From positions 1-12,272 of the forward strand of contig JAAAUF010000921.1 of the NCBI GenBank assembly GCA_015499985.1: DNA of 12,272 nt, in the 5' to 3' direction. The notes beneath the pieces were generated by a model. That model did no database searches. It was given only the letters and a program-made list of their open reading frames with translations, and was not told where the DNA came from. This document shows positions 9,701 to 12,272 of the stretch, in pieces. The translations under genes were made by a program, and so were the position numbers. Each line of letters begins with the position of its first letter. Within the stretch, counting starts at the first letter, position 1. This stretch comes from Haplosporangium gracile (lineage: Eukaryota; Mortierellomycota; Mortierellomycetes; Mortierellales; Mortierellaceae).

Positions 9701-12202
9701 AGCTGTTGGCCGAACAAGGTGTTCCTGCAATGCTATCGTCCAAACCACCACTGACAATGGTTGACGCCATCGTTGTAGGCGTCGAGTTCTGACAGTCATA
9801 GTTGGCCTGACCAAATGTGGTGCCGAGGTCGAGATACGTCCTTCCTGCGTAAGGGATCTCCCGCTTCCGCATGATGTCGAACAGCCCCAACAACAAGAAC
9901 TTGCACAGATAATACTCTGTATTCTTTTCAACCTCGGCCGATGCAGCGGAGCAAACATTGTAGTTGTTCCTGTCGGCTATGTCGCAGACCTGTTGGTAGA
10001 ACATACTCTTGCCCGATCCTCTGGGTCCGGCTACCAAGATGGTATTCTTGTCGGGTTCTTTCTCCCATGTCTTGATGAATTGTGCGACCCTTTCCCGTTC
10101 AGGCTCATACCCAATCGTCTCATCCACCATAATATCGTCTGGTCTTCGGATCTGCTTTTTGGCTCCAAAGTGAACCAACCTCCAGATACGTATCCGCTGC
10201 ATCTTGCCTTTGACAAACTCCTCACCCATATCCTCAAACTCACAGAGCCCATCATGGTCCGAAGTACAGGCCTCCTTGGTCGCATCATCACAGACAACGG
10301 ATTCGGTGGCGTACTCAAACTTGAGGATACGAACGGCAATCACAATCGTGTCTCCAACAATGGCTGGATCCCGACGGAACTCGTTCCCGATCATGCTGGT
10401 AAAGATGACACCTGTGGCCAACGAAATCTTGAATCCATGGATCCCCTCTGCCAAAAGCCTCCGCCGGATGACCCAGGCTGATTTAGCTGCAAATACCGCT
10501 TCGCGCTCATGCGACCGTGGATAAGGAAGTCCGAACGCGCACAGCAGTGTCGCCCCTTTGTCGTCCACTGCAAACTGTTGAATGAAACCTAAGATAGTAT
10601 CATGGTAGTGAAGATCATTGTTAACAAAAAGTTTTTGTACGCTTTTTTTCATTTGCATTGCGAAGAAAAGTAACCTTGAAAGTATTCTATGTGCCAACCT
10701 TCGTATTCAGAGGTGACTTTGTGGACTTGATAGATGGCCTTTTGACAAGTGTCCAGTCCCTCCCGTGTCCACGGCTTGACATCCCCGAGACTCACAAAGA
10801 GGATCGTCACTGTCCTGAACTGAGCCGGGAAGGTGTTGTCAGGGTATAGGATAAGTCGATGAATCGCCGACTTGTTGATGTATCTGGAAAAAAAAAAGTG
10901 TTAAAAATTGCTCTGGAAAAGTTTAAAAACGCCACCAATTTTAATTGAAAGAAAAACACCACAAAGTGCCATGCTTACTTGTAATAGTGCGGATTGCTCT
11001 CCACAGAGGTATTCAGCAGCTTGTCATTCCTGATGCGCCTGAGCAGAGGGTCGTCATTAGCTGACTGGATGTTCTTCAAGATAAAACAATGTCTCCGCTC
11101 TTCATACCAAGGGTAGGCTGTTGGGTTGACAAAGCTCCACGCCGCCGCCGTGATTGTGAGTTCTCCAGCTCGGGCCATGCCAAGTGCATCGTCAATCGTC
11201 GACATTTGCTCACCACAAATAGCGTACTCTAATCGACCAGTTGTTTGTAGCAACAGGTTATCAAGTCCGTTCTCCAGTCCAATGTCGCCAATGATAATGT
11301 TGGCTATTGTAAAAAACAAGGAGGATGAAGGTGTCGTGAGTGCGTTTGTTCATTTACAAGCGGGGCTTGTTAAGCTAATAACATCTCCTGTTTAACTTAC
11401 ATATTGGTCCGGCAGACATAGCCATGTGTAGCTGCAGCTCAAACGAATCCACCAAGAGATCCTCAGGCGTGATATCCTGGCGATCGTTCTGTGAGGACGA
11501 GTGTGTGAAAAGATTCTTGGCATTTGAGAGAAAGGATGCCGCTCGATGGTTTTTTGAGGTTGTCGATCCCGGTCTACTTGGGGTCATCAAAGAGTCATCT
11601 CGCTTCCTGTGTCCACCAGCGATATCGAGGTTGTTGCTGGAGGAAAACTTATTGGGCATCCCGGATGAGTTATTGTTGGTCGGAACTGACGATCGACGTG
11701 TAGCTATACCATTGTTGTTGTTGTTGCTATTATTGTTGCCATTAGAATTTGGTCGGTTGCTGGGTACACTTAAAAAGGAACTGGCGCCAATACTGCCGTT
11801 CCCACTGATGACTGCCGCGTTGGTATATGTGTTGTTCCATTGACTATTACTATTACCGCTCTGGTTGCCGTTTGAAGGGAAAAGGCTCCCGTTGTTTCCG
11901 TCTTCATTTCCTCCAAATCCCGAACCAGTGATTTGGCCGTTCTCGTCAACATTCGGCGACAGTTTTCGAGAGAACTCCTTTTCGGAAAGATAGATGCGGT
12001 AGTTTGACAATCGAGCTAGGAGCTCCAATCCACACTCTACAGCCTTACGGACGGTGACCTTACTCCTGCGCGATGCCGCAGCGGGTTCCTCAGACGTGGG
12101 CGAATTCGAATCCATGGACGTCAAGTTGTTTGAGTCATCTGTTTGATGATCGTCGCAGACAGGGTCGGCTTGAAACACCACCAAAAGCGCATCTCCAAGG
12201 AA
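6748..12202 (-). CDS. Soluble-adenylyl-cyclase-like protein (class III cyclase C1-C2, P-loop ATPase, TPR-like tail), 5' end beyond the right edge
   Basis: Proteins of this plan make cAMP from ATP in the cytosol or organelles; the mammalian ADCY10 is activated by bicarbonate and calcium. Exons (minus strand): about 12202-11401, 11303-10979, 10883-10675, 10588-9341, 9248-6748; introns 86-97 bases, all phases agree, 1694 residues here, stop TGA at 6750-6748. Fragment residues: C1 begins at once with the metal-binding motif FLGDALLVVF (1-10, Asp4), is interrupted by an Asn/Ser/Gly-rich insert (about 82-246), and resumes with HMAMSAGPISNIIIGDIG (about 259-276). C2 starts at FRTVTILFVSLGD (about 401) and includes DDKGATLLCAFG (454-465), ATGVIFTSMIG and FVKGKM. 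An ATPase module follows: P-loop GPRGSGKS (633-640), a Ser-rich insert (713-785), Walker-B-like IIVMFEDVQW (853-862) and IIFSRPQ. The C-terminal ~750 residues are helical, TPR-like. The first listed acceptor (AAG before TTC) is the least certain; upstream of it is an intron with CTAAC branch-like sequence. C1 lacks its first metal Asp only because the window ends. Whether it is catalytically active is open. Confidence 0.92.
11465..11962 (-). repeat. Asn/Ser/Gly low-complexity coding insert inside cyclase domain C1
   Basis: On the minus strand this part of the cyclase exon encodes about 165 residues dominated by Asn, Ser and Gly, with a run NNNSNNNNNG made by AAC/AAT codon repeats near 11741-11713. 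It stays in frame and is flanked by recognisable cyclase sequence on both sides (the LARLSNYRIYL helix before, FELQLHMAMSAGPI after). It is therefore a disordered loop within the domain rather than an intron, as far as sequence alone can tell: no stop codon interrupts it and no splice pair is needed. Confidence 0.8.
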
Positions 12203-12272
12203 CTTGATTGCAGTATAAGTTTTTGTTTGTTAGTTGTATTCTTTATGCGATAAACATGAAAACAAGGTAGGT
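12203..12272 (-). other. Intron 3' portion upstream of the first visible cyclase exon
   Basis: Read on the minus strand, this edge segment is A/T-rich, contains a branch-point-like ACAACTAAC about 30 bases before the proposed acceptor, and is not similar to class III cyclases. The frame before FLGDAL reads TAIK, and family members usually have an Ile/Val-Lys there, so the true junction may instead lie a few codons upstream. The preceding exon, with the first metal-binding Asp, must lie outside the window. Confidence 0.5.

Noticed and set aside
9993..10524. Plus-strand open frames opposite the C2/ATPase exon
   Set aside because: Antisense shadows of the well-supported cyclase exon 10588-9341.
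11424..11843. Plus-strand frame with a run of ten leucines
   Set aside because: This is the complement of the AAC/AAT repeat that encodes the Asn-rich insert on the minus strand, not a real hydrophobic protein.

Overview
The window looks like nuclear DNA of a filamentous fungus, most probably an early-diverging one (Mucoromycota, Mortierella-like). The evidence is spliceosomal GT-AG introns of about 80-140 bases, compact head-to-tail genes, CT-rich promoter tracts, Asn/Ser-rich low-complexity inserts, and the protein families present. The lineage is inferred from family resemblance, not proven. All recognisable genes lie on the minus strand and are transcribed right to left.

Right part (6748-12202, open at the right edge): five exons encode the last ~1694 residues of a large multidomain protein of the soluble adenylyl cyclase (mammalian ADCY10/sAC-like) architecture: class III cyclase domain C1, class III cyclase domain C2, a P-loop/AAA-type ATPase module, and a long helical TPR-like C-terminal region. 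The start of C1 lies beyond the window. The four internal introns are 86-97 bases long and all junctions keep frame. The C1 domain is split by a ~165-residue Asn/Ser/Gly-rich insert, and C2 appears to lack several residues that catalysis needs in the mammalian enzyme.

Middle (3476-6258): a complete, intact nine-exon gene for a transmembrane 9 superfamily protein (nonaspanin/EMP70, 627 residues), with signal peptide, conserved family motifs and a C-terminal K-X-D tail. It is separated from the cyclase gene by 489 bases that must hold the cyclase 3' UTR and the nonaspanin promoter. A candidate poly(A) signal follows its stop.

Left part (1-2816, open at the left edge): homology to the fungal ArAE_2 / brefeldin-A-sensitivity-like putative ER transporter family can be followed from an ATG near 2816 to the left edge, but only by crossing at least five in-frame stop codons and about four reading-frame switches. 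I read this as a decaying pseudogene. The two neighbouring genes are intact over ~7 kb of coding sequence, which argues against generally poor sequence quality. TAG and TGA are the terminators of those neighbours, so recoding is unlikely.

Between the pseudogene and the nonaspanin gene (2817-3475) I see a CT-rich tract just upstream of the pseudogene ATG and a weak candidate for a small two-exon gene (2908-3242). I found no tRNA, rRNA, CRISPR array, insertion sequence or prokaryote-like operon. The three loci share no obvious pathway: cAMP signalling, Golgi/endosomal membrane sorting and a dead transporter.
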